Below, piece after piece: positions 40,444-49,488 of a stretch of DNA of 64,000 nucleotides (position 1 is its first letter; every line of letters begins with the position of its first letter). Under the pieces are notes generated by a model. The model was not told where the DNA came from and made no database searches. It worked only from the letters and a program-made list of their open reading frames with translations. A program made the position numbers and the translations under genes. Location: NCBI GenBank assembly GCA_965240325.2, contig OZ251241.1:992001-1056000 (forward strand), in the 5' to 3' direction. Source of the stretch: Rebecca billardiae RCC1528. Lineage: Eukaryota; Haptophyta.

Positions 40444-41269
40444 ATGGCGGAGCAAGATCCAGGGAGCCGGCACGCGCTCCAGTACAAGGGGCAGGTGAAG
40501 TCGTTCTCGTCCAAAGACATCCTCGCGCAGCTCGCCGCCGCTCAAACCCAGAGCGCCACCCACTCGGAGGCGCGCACAGCCGCACCACCGTCGCAGAGCG
40601 CTGCGCCTCCGGTGCCGGTCTCGGTGGCGACGCCGCCGAAAGGAGACGCCAAAGCGACGAACTTCCACGCGCTGCAGTACACAGGGCAGGTGAAGAAGTT
40701 CACATCGTCATCGGTATGCGCATGCGAACGCTCGCGCCGCGCCGTGTGCGCGCGGACGCGCGTGCGCGCGCGTGAGCAGGCGCCGACCAGACGCCTTGCG
40801 CACACGACCCGCCTGGCTGCACACGCTGCGCGCGCAGGTGCTGCAGCAGTTCACGCACGCGACGGCGGGGGGCATCAACTTGCCAGCGGACGAGCCCAGC
40901 CCCAGCGACCGCGAGAGGCACGCCGCGGCCTCGTCCTCGGAACCGCCAGTCCCGCAGGTGGACTCTCTCATCGACCTGGACACCCCTGGCGTCGAGCCGC
41001 CACCGCCGCCGCCGACCGCGACGACAGACCCGTGGGGAGAATTCCTGGCGTCGACGAGCGGGCAGGCTGCGTCGGCGAACGGTGGCGGGAGCGCCCCGCC
41101 CACGGCTGCGCCACCGCCGCCGCAGCCAGTGCTGGATAACTTTGACTTGCTCGGCGGTCCCGGTCCGCCGCCGGTCGCGCCCCCGCCGCCACCGCCGGGC
41201 GCTGCGCTTGGTGCTCCGCCGCCGCCGTCGCAGGCGCCACCCCCACCGCCGGCGCAGGGCCCTCGCTAG
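40444..41269 (+). CDS. Small Pro-rich protein with clathrin-box and DPW motifs (endocytic adaptor-like)
   Basis: Exons 40444-40713 and 40838-41269 give 233 residues. The N-terminal half has a duplicated unit: HALQYKGQVKSFSSKDILAQ (from about residue 10) and HALQYTGQVKKFTSSS-VLQQF (from about residue 75). The intron falls inside the second unit, and splicing completes its match to the first, which supports the junction. The C-terminal half is Pro-rich and carries LIDLD (clathrin-box type), DPWGEF (DPW, AP-2 appendage type) and DNFDLLG, then poly-Pro runs. Such short linear motifs are typical of epsin- and AP180-like endocytic adaptors, but no ENTH/ANTH domain is seen. I do not recognise the repeated unit. 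The adaptor role is inference. Confidence 0.75.
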
Positions 41270-41461
41270 CGAGCACGCTGCTCCGCGAGCTGAGAACCCG
41301 GCGCTGCACCTGTGACTCTTCGTCGCAGTACCGGGACACGTAGCGCTCAGTCTTATGTTGGCGGTCGGAAGCTGGACGCTGGTAGTAGCTGCAAAAACGG
41401 AAAACTCAGCAGAAAGAAAAACGGGGCGGCGACGCGCCGGCCGTCCGTCTCTAGATTGACG

Positions 41462-42292
41462 ATGGCGATGTCTCCCTCGGCTGTCATCATCGTCAGCGCA
41501 GCCCTCGCCCTGTGCCTGCCCGGGGCCTGGGCGTGGAGCCGCGGTGAGCGGCCACCGCTGCGCCATCCACACAGAAGCGCGAGTCCCCGCGCGCAGCCGC
41601 TCGCCCTCGCCCACCCGGAGTGCGATGGGGAAGATCTGGATGATGAGCTCTGCCTCGCGTTTGGCTCCGAGCTGGCAAAGCGGATCACCTCGGGCTTCCA
41701 CGCCGAGGTGCTCCGCCGCCAGTCGGAGGAGGATGGCGCCGGTGTGGACCTGCGATACCTTCACGAGGGCCCGTCGCCGCTCCTCCCGCCCACCACCGTC
41801 GTCCAGCGCGTGCTGATGGCGCTGATGCAAAACGACTACCCACAGCCTGGCAACGGCGAGCAGCAGGCGTTCCGCTTCACGACGCCGGAGCCCAGGTGCG
41901 AGCGCGGCGCGGCGTGGGTCGCGCGGCCTGGTACGCGCGGCGAGATCATCCACGAGGTGGAGGACCTCTCGCAGCGCGTGGCGTGGACGGCGGGTGCTGA
42001 CGCGGGTACCTCGCTCGAGGCCTTCCGTGAGATGTTGCGCTCGCGCTTCACCCCGCTGTACTCGATGACCGACTTTGAGTTCGCGGGCGCGCCGCGTTTC
42101 TCGAGCAACGACCGCGAGTGCGCGTGCACGATCATCGCGCAGCTTGAGGGGGGGCGATCCGCTGAGCTCGTCTTCCAGCTGCAGCGGCACGGCGGCGAGG
42201 ACACGCGCGGTGGTCCGCAGCCACATCCACACAAGGACTGTTGGCTGATCGCAGGCCTATCCTTCTTCCCGTCGACATCCGACAAGTGGTAA
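41462..42292 (+). CDS. Secreted or plastid-targeted protein with NTF2/DUF4864-like end, function unknown
   Basis: Single exon, 276 residues. MAMSPSAVIIVSAALALCLPGAWA is a strong signal peptide, followed by a basic stretch (RGERPPLRHPHR) that could be a transit peptide of a complex plastid. The C-terminal ~90 residues (FREMLRSRFTPLYSMTDFEFAG.. CTIIAQLEGGRSAELVFQLQRH.. CWLIAGLSFF) have the strand pattern of NTF2-like/DUF4864 proteins known from algae and plants; this match is by eye and tentative. The upstream A-rich patch (gcaaaaacggaaaactcagcag, split over 41389-41411) suits a 5' UTR. No catalytic residues are evident. Confidence 0.7.
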   Translation: MAMSPSAVIIVSAALALCLPGAWAWSRGERPPLRHPHRSASPRAQPLALAHPECDGEDLDDELCLAFGSELAKRITSGFHAEVLRRQSEEDGAGVDLRYLHEGPSPLLPPTTVVQRVLMALMQNDYPQPGNGEQQAFRFTTPEPRCERGAAWVARPGTRGEIIHEVEDLSQRVAWTAGADAGTSLEAFREMLRSRFTPLYSMTDFEFAGAPRFSSNDRECACTIIAQLEGGRSAELVFQLQRHGGEDTRGGPQPHPHKDCWLIAGLSFFPSTSDKW

Positions 42293-42760
42293 TCGGGACA
42301 TTGGCGACGTCCGCAGGTTGGCGGCGCGCCCGAGTGGGCGAGTGTCACCGCGTGCATGCTGCGCGCCGCAGCCGCGATGACGCCGACGGATGTCAGTAGC
42401 AGACAGTACTTGCTACGCTAGAGACGACGCCGGCGCGATCGATCGTCGTGGGCTCGTGCTCTCCGATATGATCGCTAATAACAGTCATCACACTCATCAC
42501 TATACTCATCATCAGTACTTGATTATGTAGTCTGATGACAATAATGTAAACTCGCCTCTCGCGAAAGACTTATTCCGGACGAAACAGAAGCAGATGCTGA
42601 TGCTGCCGCGGCCGAGACCGTCGCGTCCGTCGCCGATCGCGGACTCAGTTATAATTATAATACAGATCGATCGGTCGTCGTCATCGTCGCAAACATCACG
42701 ACAGTGCGCGTCTGATGCTGCTGCTGCTGGCGCACACAGGTCCCGCGCTGTCGGGCCGGG
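42293..42760. other. Convergent intergenic spacer with ATCA-rich run
   Basis: 468 bp without a gene. At about 42480-42520 there is an imperfect run of catca/tcatc words (catcacactcatcac, ctcatcatcag). The remainder shows nothing recognisable. Confidence 0.5.
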
Positions 42761-44488
42761 CTACGCGGCGCCACCCGGTAGTGGCCCCAGCCCGGCGCGC
42801 AGCCACTCCGCCTCGGGCGGCACGCGCCTCCGGTCGAGCCTGCGCGCGGCCGCCTTGCGCGCCGCCTCGCGCCAGTCCTCCGCATCGATCAGCTCCTCTC
42901 CCAGGATGCGGAGCACGTCGGGCACGTCGACGTTGAACGAGCGGCGCGTCATCGCGAGCGTGCACGGCTCCTCGTCGTGCTCCCGCCTGCGGAACGCCGC
43001 GTTCGCCTCGAACCCCGCCAGCCCGTCGGTGAGCCCGCCGGTCGGCGGCAGCCAGGTGCGGTGGCGCAGCAGCGCGGCATTCGCCATGGCGCCATAAAAT
43101 GCGCCGAGCCGGCCGCACATGAAGGGCAGAAGCTCGAGGACGAGCGCGCCGGGGCGCATCCACAGCACGTTGGTCAGCCCCGCGCCGTGCGGCGCCACCA
43201 GCGCCGCCGTCTCGGACAGCAGCCGCACCGTCGACGCGAGCGGCTGGCCGAAGTCGTACACGCGCGCCGGCACGCGCGCGCCATGCGCCGCGCGCATCGC
43301 GGCCAGCAGCTCGCGGTCGTTGATCACGCGGCGGTGGGCGGGGCGGTTGGCGAGGAGGATCCAGCCGGAGGAGGGCGGCGCGGGCGGCGCCGAGGCGGGG
43401 AGCAGCGCGCCGCCCGGCGCCGCGTACGCCCGGCGCACCGCCGCCGCCCAGCGCAGCGCGTTCGCCGAGAGCTCGGCGCCGCCGCGCGCCGGGTGGCGCT
43501 GCCAGCGCGCGGGGTGCCAGTTGTATGCTTCGTTAAAATGTAACGTCCAGCCGGAGCCGCCGACGACGACGGGCGGCAGGCTGAGCGGCGCGCGCGCGCG
43601 CGTCGCCGCGGCGTGCAGCGCGCGGAGCGGCACGCGCGGCCGCGTGCTCAGCACCGCGCTCAGCGCCTCGAACGCGGCATCGGTCGATTGACGAAACTCG
43701 GCCGGCCGCAGCAGCAGCAGCACGACGCGCGACGGGTCGACGCGCGCCGAGCCCTGCGCGCGCGAGATGAGCGCGTAGAGCGGCAGGAACCAGTCGTTCA
43801 TCGCGTGGCAGAAGTTGGGGTGCCACGGGCCTACCGCGTACACGTGCGTGCCCGCCGCCGCCGCCGCCTCGCCCCCGCCGCCGCCGCCGCCGCCGCGCGC
43901 GGTCGGCGGTGGCACAGCCCACGGCGTCGGCGCGCCGCCGAGCTCGCGCACGACGCGCATGGGCACGCGGTGCTCCGGGTTGGTCTCCTGCGGGCCCGCC
44001 ATCTCGGGGAGCTCGTGCGCCTCCGCGCTGAGGAACGCGAACGCCTCCGACGCCGCGTCGTAGTACAGACTCCGAATCAGGCACGCGCGGCCGAGCGCGC
44101 CCGCGGACGAGTCGTGCACCGTGTCCTCGCAGACGAGCGAGGAGGCGCCGGCGAGTCCGGGCGTGGCGTTGACGAAGGTGAGCGAAGGCACGCTCTCGAT
44201 CGGCGAGCGCGCGCCCGGCGCACCGCCGTATGACGCCGCCGTCGCCGCGGCCGCCAGTCTCGCCGCGGCCGCCACGGCTGCGGCGGCGCGCGCGCGCGCC
44301 AGGCTGTCAGTCTGCCCGGGGCGCGCACCCTTGCGCGGGCGCTCAGAGGCGGCGCGACCGGTGGGCGCCGGTGCGACGAGGAGCGCCGGCGCCATGAGCA
44401 GCAGCGCCACCGCGCACGCGCCCGCGAACGCCGCGCGCGGCTGCCGAGGCCAGCGGGTGCAGGCGAGCGGCGCGCCCGTGGCAGCCAT
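42761..44488 (-). CDS. GT61-family glycosyltransferase (type II membrane protein)
   Basis: Single exon, 575 residues from the ATG at 44488; the frame stays open further upstream but overlaps the divergent GH3 gene. A short basic cytosolic N-terminus and one anchor helix (GACAVALLLMAPALLVAP) precede a lumenal domain. GT61/DUF563 hallmarks are visible: GPWHPNFCHAMNDWFLPLY, ANRPAHRRVINDRELLAAM and APHGAGLTNVLWMRPGALVLEL. Family members add xylose, arabinose or GlcNAc in the Golgi to cell-wall glycans or N-glycans; the sugar here cannot be told. Gly/Ala low-complexity insertions are probably loops. Head-to-head with a GH3 glycosidase, which suggests but does not prove related glycan roles. Confidence 0.85.
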   Translation of the reverse strand: MAATGAPLACTRWPRQPRAAFAGACAVALLLMAPALLVAPAPTGRAASERPRKGARPGQTDSLARARAAAAVAAAARLAAAATAASYGGAPGARSPIESVPSLTFVNATPGLAGASSLVCEDTVHDSSAGALGRACLIRSLYYDAASEAFAFLSAEAHELPEMAGPQETNPEHRVPMRVVRELGGAPTPWAVPPPTARGGGGGGGGEAAAAAGTHVYAVGPWHPNFCHAMNDWFLPLYALISRAQGSARVDPSRVVLLLLRPAEFRQSTDAAFEALSAVLSTRPRVPLRALHAAATRARAPLSLPPVVVGGSGWTLHFNEAYNWHPARWQRHPARGGAELSANALRWAAAVRRAYAAPGGALLPASAPPAPPSSGWILLANRPAHRRVINDRELLAAMRAAHGARVPARVYDFGQPLASTVRLLSETAALVAPHGAGLTNVLWMRPGALVLELLPFMCGRLGAFYGAMANAALLRHRTWLPPTGGLTDGLAGFEANAAFRRREHDEEPCTLAMTRRSFNVDVPDVLRILGEELIDAEDWREAARKAAARRLDRRRVPPEAEWLRAGLGPLPGGAA

Positions 44489-44596
44489 CGCAGCGTGCTC
44501 GCCGCCCGGCCGCGGGCCGCCCTGCAGCTTGAGCGAGTTCGAACGCGACGGATCGAGTCTCGTGGGCGCGGCTTGCGGACGGGCAGCTCGGCGAGC
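44489..44596. promoter_or_regulatory. Candidate bidirectional promoter, GT61 / GH3
   Basis: Only 108 bp separate the two divergent start codons, the tightest such pair in the window. GC-rich, no TATA box; contains gagcgagttcgaacgcg. Either the 5' UTRs are very short or the transcripts overlap. Confidence 0.4.
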
Positions 44597-47452
44597 ATGC
44601 GGGGCGTCTGGTGGGCTTGCGTCGCGCTCACGTCGGCGTGGTCCGCTCGCTCGAGCACGCCGCCCGACTCGACGCTCATCGACGACATCGTCGCGCGCAT
44701 GACCGTTGCCGAGCTCGCGCGCAGCGCGCAGGTGTACGCCCCGGCCATCTCTCGCGCCGGCCTGCACCTCCCGGCGTACTCGTTCGCGCAGGAGTGCCTC
44801 GCGGGCGTGGGCGGGGTGGCCGAGAGCACCGCCTTCCCCCACGCCGTCACGCTCGGCGCCTCCTTCGACGCCGAGCTCGTGCGCGACGTCGCGCGCGCCA
44901 TCGGCACAGAGCTGCAGCTGTTGTTTGCGCTCGGTCGGACGCGCTCGCTCTCCTGCCTCGCGCCCAACCTGAACATCGCGCGCGATCCGCGATGGGGGCG
45001 GAGCTACGAGTCGTTCTCAGAGGACCCGGCCGTCGTCGCCGCGCTCGGCAGCGCGTACGTGCGCGGGCTGCAGCAGCTGCCGCCGTCGCGCGCGAGCGCG
45101 GGCGCGGGCAAGGGCACGCGCCCGAACACCGATGGCGCGGGCGCGCGCGCTGCCGAGGAGGAGAAGGACGGAGACGATGAGGAGGCGGGCGACGACGACG
45201 CGCCTCTGCGCGTCGCGTCGCTGCCCAAGCACCTCGGCGCGTACTCGGTCGAGTGCTACGACCCCTCCGGCGCGCCCACCGCCTACCCGGCCTGCCCAGT
45301 GTATCGGACTCGGTTCGATGCGAAACTGCATGCGTCCGAGCTGCATGAGACGTACTTGCCCGCGTGGGTCGCCGCGGTGCGCGGCGCGCGCGCGGCAGGC
45401 GCGATGTGCGCGTACAACGCAGTGAACGGCGTGCCCTCGTGCGCGCACGAGCCCCTCCTGCGCGGTGCGCTGCGCGAGCGCTGGCGCCTCCCCGGCCCTG
45501 TCGTCTCAGACGCCGGCGCCGTCCAAAAGATTTTTTGGTCCGAGGCAGACGGCGGCCACAAGTACGCGCGCGATCCGACCGCCGCGGCCGCGGCGGCGCT
45601 GCGCGCGGGCGTCGACTTGGACTTTGGCGGGTGCTACGCGGCGAGGCTCGCGAACGCGAGCGCGCTCGGCCTCGTCGACGTGCGCCAGCTCCGCGCCGCG
45701 GTCCGGCGCGCGCTGCACACGCGCTGGCGCCTTGGGCTGCTTCCGAGCCGCGCGCACGCGCTTACCGCCGCGCCCGCGCCGCCGGCACCGCCGCCGCCGA
45801 CGGCGGCCGTGGCGGTCGCGCGCGAGCAGGCGGCGACGGCGCTGCGCGCTGCGCTGGATGGCGCACACGCGCGCCTCGCCGAGCGCGCCGCGCTGGCTGG
45901 GCTTGTGCTCGCCAAGCACGACGGGCGCACGCTGCCGCTGCCTCGGCACGCGCGCGCGGCGCGCGCGGCCGCGCCCGCTGCTGACGCGAGCGCTGCGGGC
46001 GCCGCAAGCGGAGCCGACGCGGGCGAGGCGGCTCCAGCGGCCGCGGGGCCGTTCCTGCTTGTCGTCGGCCCCGCGGCGAACGACACCTCCTTCGCCCTCC
46101 GCCGTTACACCGGCTCGCCGAGCGAGGTCCGGCTCGAAACTGCATGGGCCGCCCTTGACGCTGAGGCGCGCGCGGCCGGCTGGGCGGGTGCGCGGCTGGC
46201 CGTGGGCGCGCGCGCTGACCCCGCGCCTCCGGATGCGGAGCTGCGCGCGGCGGCGGTCCGCGCCGCGCGCGGCGCGGGCGCGATCGTGCTCTGCGCCACG
46301 GCCGCGCTGGAGTCTGAGTCTCACGACCGTTTCACGCTCGGCCTGCCGAGCGCGCAAGCGTCGCTTCTCAGCGCGCTCGCGGCCGACGCGCCGTCCTCCG
46401 TCCCCCTCGTGCTCGTCGTGAGCTCAGGCGGGGCCGTCGCCGTGGACGCGGCGCACGCGGCGGAGCGGGTGGGCGCCATCGTGCTGAGCGGCGCGGGCGG
46501 GCAGGCGGCGGGCGTCGCGCTCGCGCGCGCGCTCTTCGCCACCGATGGCGCCGGCTTTGACGGACAGCTCGCCGCCACCGTCTACACAGAGGCCTTCGGC
46601 GCCGCGAGCAACTTTTTGGAAATGTCCGCGCGCGCGCCGCCCGGCCGCGGGCACCGCTTCGTCGAGCGGCAGCTGGTGCTCTACCCGCTCGGCCACGGGC
46701 TGGGGTACACGTCGTTCGAGGCGGCGGCGCGCTGGCGCGCGCACCCTCGCTCTGCGCTGCTCGTCGTCCAGCTCGCCGCCGCCGAGTCAGACGACCACAC
46801 GAAGTTTCGCGGAAACTTCCGCCGGGCGGTGCGGCCGCGCGGACGAGATGCGAGTGGGAGTGCGTGGGAGGCGTCCTCTACGCTGGCGGAGCTCGACGTG
46901 ACCGTGCGCAACGCGGGTGCGGCCCCCGGCTCTCGCGCTGCGATTGCGCTTCTCTCAGCCGCGCCGCCGCCGCACGGGGCCGCCGCGGCGCACGCCTGGC
47001 CGAGGCAGTGGGTGGGGGCGTTCGCGCGCACGCACAGGCTGCCGCCAGGCGGCACGGCACGGGTGCGGGTGCGGCTGCCCTGGAGCGCGATCGCTGCGTA
47101 CGACCCGGATCTCGGCTCAAGCACGGTGCGTCCGGGGGCATACGTCGTGCGGCTGGCCACGGACTGCAAGGGCGGGGAGGAGGCGGCGGCGGTCGCTGCG
47201 GCCGCGTGCGAGCGCGCGCGCAATAATGGCACAACGTCAACGGCCGCAGCCGCTGCGCGCCGCCTCGATGCGCAGGCAATGGGCGCGCACGGCCGTGGCG
47301 ATGCTGCTGGTGCCAGCGGCGCTGTGTCATCGGACGAGGGGCGAAAGGGAGCGTCGGGTGAGGCCGCCAGCGGTAGCGCGCGCACGGACGGTGATGGGTT
47401 CTGCGTGCTGCAGCTGTGTGTGCTGGCGGCAGCACCAGTCAGTCAGCCGTGA
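44597..47452 (+). CDS. GH3-family glycoside hydrolase (beta-xylosidase/beta-glucosidase-like), secreted
   Basis: Single exon, 951 residues. Signal peptide MRGVWWACVALTSAWS. The GH3 N-terminal barrel has FAQECLAGVGG, FPHAVTLGASFD, LAPNLNIARDPRWGRSYESFSEDP and MCAYNAVNGVPSC. The nucleophile region is GPVVSDAGAVQKI, with Asp near residue 306. The second alpha/beta domain follows (VVGPAANDTSFALRRYTGSP, YPLGHGLGYTSFE). A C-terminal FnIII-like domain ends the fold (LDVTVRNAGAAPGSRAA, VGAFARTHRLPPGGTARV). The overall pattern is closest to plant and fungal beta-xylosidase/alpha-arabinosidase types. An acidic, low-complexity insertion (EEEKDGDDEEAGDDD) near residue 190 is atypical. Likely acts outside the cell, in a vacuole or in the wall; substrate is inferred only from family. 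Confidence 0.92.
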   Translation: MRGVWWACVALTSAWSARSSTPPDSTLIDDIVARMTVAELARSAQVYAPAISRAGLHLPAYSFAQECLAGVGGVAESTAFPHAVTLGASFDAELVRDVARAIGTELQLLFALGRTRSLSCLAPNLNIARDPRWGRSYESFSEDPAVVAALGSAYVRGLQQLPPSRASAGAGKGTRPNTDGAGARAAEEEKDGDDEEAGDDDAPLRVASLPKHLGAYSVECYDPSGAPTAYPACPVYRTRFDAKLHASELHETYLPAWVAAVRGARAAGAMCAYNAVNGVPSCAHEPLLRGALRERWRLPGPVVSDAGAVQKIFWSEADGGHKYARDPTAAAAAALRAGVDLDFGGCYAARLANASALGLVDVRQLRAAVRRALHTRWRLGLLPSRAHALTAAPAPPAPPPPTAAVAVAREQAATALRAALDGAHARLAERAALAGLVLAKHDGRTLPLPRHARAARAAAPAADASAAGAASGADAGEAAPAAAGPFLLVVGPAANDTSFALRRYTGSPSEVRLETAWAALDAEARAAGWAGARLAVGARADPAPPDAELRAAAVRAARGAGAIVLCATAALESESHDRFTLGLPSAQASLLSALAADAPSSVPLVLVVSSGGAVAVDAAHAAERVGAIVLSGAGGQAAGVALARALFATDGAGFDGQLAATVYTEAFGAASNFLEMSARAPPGRGHRFVERQLVLYPLGHGLGYTSFEAAARWRAHPRSALLVVQLAAAESDDHTKFRGNFRRAVRPRGRDASGSAWEASSTLAELDVTVRNAGAAPGSRAAIALLSAAPPPHGAAAAHAWPRQWVGAFARTHRLPPGGTARVRVRLPWSAIAAYDPDLGSSTVRPGAYVVRLATDCKGGEEAAAVAAAACERARNNGTTSTAAAAARRLDAQAMGAHGRGDAAGASGAVSSDEGRKGASGEAASGSARTDGDGFCVLQLCVLAAAPVSQP

Positions 47453-48011
47453 CTCACCGTCCACAGCCACCAGCTGATCTGATTCCGAGTGATCACTGCG
47501 ACACGTCGGTGGTCGTCGGTCTCACCTCGATGGTCGTCTACGCATATAAGCATTGTCAGTGTCATCGTCTAGCATCATCAAATCCAGCAGGCGTGACGAC
47601 GAAATAATATAATATTACCCGACGAGCCTCCGACGGCCGTCGACCGGCCGGCGGCGGCGGCGGCGCTGCGCGGGCCGCCAGGAACCGGGCACTAAGTCAG
47701 CACTTAGTGATGCCACGATCGGACGATCGTTGCCTTGAACCCGCGCGGCTCCGGCTGTGTGCGGAACCGTGCCGGGCGCCACTTGCGACGCCATGTTGCG
47801 GGTGATCATGGTGCCACACTATCTAGTTGGATGTCCGAGATGACGAGCACTGACACCATTCACCATTGGCGCCCTGGGCGGGCCAAGGTGAAGGCCAGAG
47901 GGCATCCGTGAGAACTGCCGCCAGGGCAAAGGATGTGTGAAACGAGCGCAGCTCGAGGCCGAAGGCGGCCGGGCTGGGCACACAGCCGTGCGCGCGCTTG
48001 AGCCGTGCGCG
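47453..48011. other. Convergent intergenic spacer
   Basis: 559 bp with no supportable gene. It includes a cggcggcggcggcg run near 47650 and short AT-rich words around 47600. Short ORFs have no motifs. Confidence 0.5.
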
Positions 48012-49058
48012 CTAGTCCACGCGCACTTTGCGCTTCGGCGCCAGCCGCGCCGCCACCGTGCGCCACGCGCCGAGGTTGGGTGGGTACTTCCACGTCCAGA
48101 CGCCGGCCGAGCAGAGCGCCGCGCCGAGCGCAAACGAGGGCGTGAGGTGGAACTTGTCGGACTTGGAGGCGATGCCGACGAGGGCGAGCGCGACGACCGC
48201 GCCCTGCGAGATGAACTGCTTGCCCACCGCGCCGGCGTACACGACGAGCATCGTGTTGGCCGTCCCGTTGAACACGTGGCCGACGACCGCGCCGACGGTG
48301 ACTGCGTTGAACGATCGCAGATTGCCCAGCAGCCCCGCCTCCGTCTGCGTGGCGAGCGAGCCGTGCAGCAGCATCGAGGCGCAGTAGAAGGCGAGGTTGC
48401 ACACGTGCACGCTCAGCCCCGGCTTGCACACCAGCTTCTCGTACAGCACGAGGTTGAAGCCCGAGCACAGGATGAGGCCAATCGTCGCGAGCAACCGGAG
48501 CGTGCTCACCCACATGACCGAGAAGCGCAGCAGGCACGAGCCGACGACGAGGAGCAGCATGGCCTGGTACTGGTGCGGCTTGAAGCGCGTGCCGAGGATG
48601 AGCCACGAGAACAGCGCGGCGGCGAGCACCTTCAGGTTGCCGAACGTCTGGAAGACCGGCGCCTGCACCTCCTCGAGCACGTAGAACTGCAGGTTCTCCA
48701 TCACCGTGTACACGAGCGCGACGAGCACGAGCTGGGCGAGCTCGGCGGGGGTGAGCCGCATGCGCGGGCGCGGCTGGGGGGTGCGAGCCTCGCGCACCAC
48801 CGCGATCGCCTGGAACGTGAGCAGCAGCGAGTAGCTCGCGAACCACACCGACGGGCTCGCCGCGATCGTGTCGGTCGCGCTCGCGCGCACGCGCGACATG
48901 CGGTTGAGCATCGAGGTGGCGCTCTTGACGGCGCAGCCCATGATGATGGCACCGAGGTAGACCAGCCGGCTGCGCGCCGCATCGGCCGCCGCGCCTGGCT
49001 TCGCCGAGCTCGCCGGCGTCGCCGGCTTCGCCGCCGGCACGCACACGGGCTGGCACAT
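48012..49058 (-). CDS. Nucleotide-sugar transporter, SLC35A type
   Basis: Single exon, 348 residues with about ten hydrophobic helices. Family signatures include MENLQFYVLEEVQAPVFQTFGNLKVLAAALFSW (helices 4-5; the Q and the GNLK segment are typical of UDP-galactose/CMP-sialic acid type carriers), TRFKPHQYQAMLLLVVGS, NLVLYEKLVCK and GKQFISQGAVVALA. These exchange a nucleotide sugar for the nucleoside monophosphate across the Golgi or ER membrane. The sugar cannot be assigned by eye. The first ~30 residues are a variable, Ala/Pro-rich tail. The protein may feed the neighbouring GT61 enzyme, but that is speculation from proximity. Divergent from the SET gene. Confidence 0.85.
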   Translation of the reverse strand: MCQPVCVPAAKPATPASSAKPGAAADAARSRLVYLGAIIMGCAVKSATSMLNRMSRVRASATDTIAASPSVWFASYSLLLTFQAIAVVREARTPQPRPRMRLTPAELAQLVLVALVYTVMENLQFYVLEEVQAPVFQTFGNLKVLAAALFSWLILGTRFKPHQYQAMLLLVVGSCLLRFSVMWVSTLRLLATIGLILCSGFNLVLYEKLVCKPGLSVHVCNLAFYCASMLLHGSLATQTEAGLLGNLRSFNAVTVGAVVGHVFNGTANTMLVVYAGAVGKQFISQGAVVALALVGIASKSDKFHLTPSFALGAALCSAGVWTWKYPPNLGAWRTVAARLAPKRKVRVD

Positions 49059-49488
49059 GCTTTCCGAGTTCGCGGCGGCTTTTTCACGGCCGGCCGCGAG
49101 CCGATGACGACGGGGTTGCCTCGTGCCTTTCAGCTTGCTGCACGTGAAACGTTCCGTTACAAGCCGTTATTCGAGCGCCGAAACCTCAACCTATCAATCA
49201 TCAATTGTGTGTCCGCCGTGCCGCTCGGAAACTTCCTACGACTTGCCGTCAATCTGTCGTACCACTCCTACAAAGACGGGCTCGCCCTAGTCACGTTCAA
49301 GAATCTCAATTGCGAGGGAATCTCTGGCTAATAGGTGGGCGCCCGCGCCTGTGATGAGGCACCCTGATGAACAGCGCACGTCAACCAGGCGTTGGAAGGC
49401 GTCATCGTCGCTCGCCCGCTGGAGTTGTGCGCGGTTGCCCCCACACGCCCACACGGTGCGCTCGCCAACGCCCGAGTTCGTCGCCGAG
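49059..49488. other. Intergenic between transporter and double-SET genes, probable promoters
   Basis: 430 bp between divergent coding regions. It includes an AT-richer patch (about 49150-49230, with gttccgttacaagccgtt) that may be core promoter. The SET frame is open from 49354 (an ATG) but the residues to 49488 are not conserved-looking. Confidence 0.45.
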
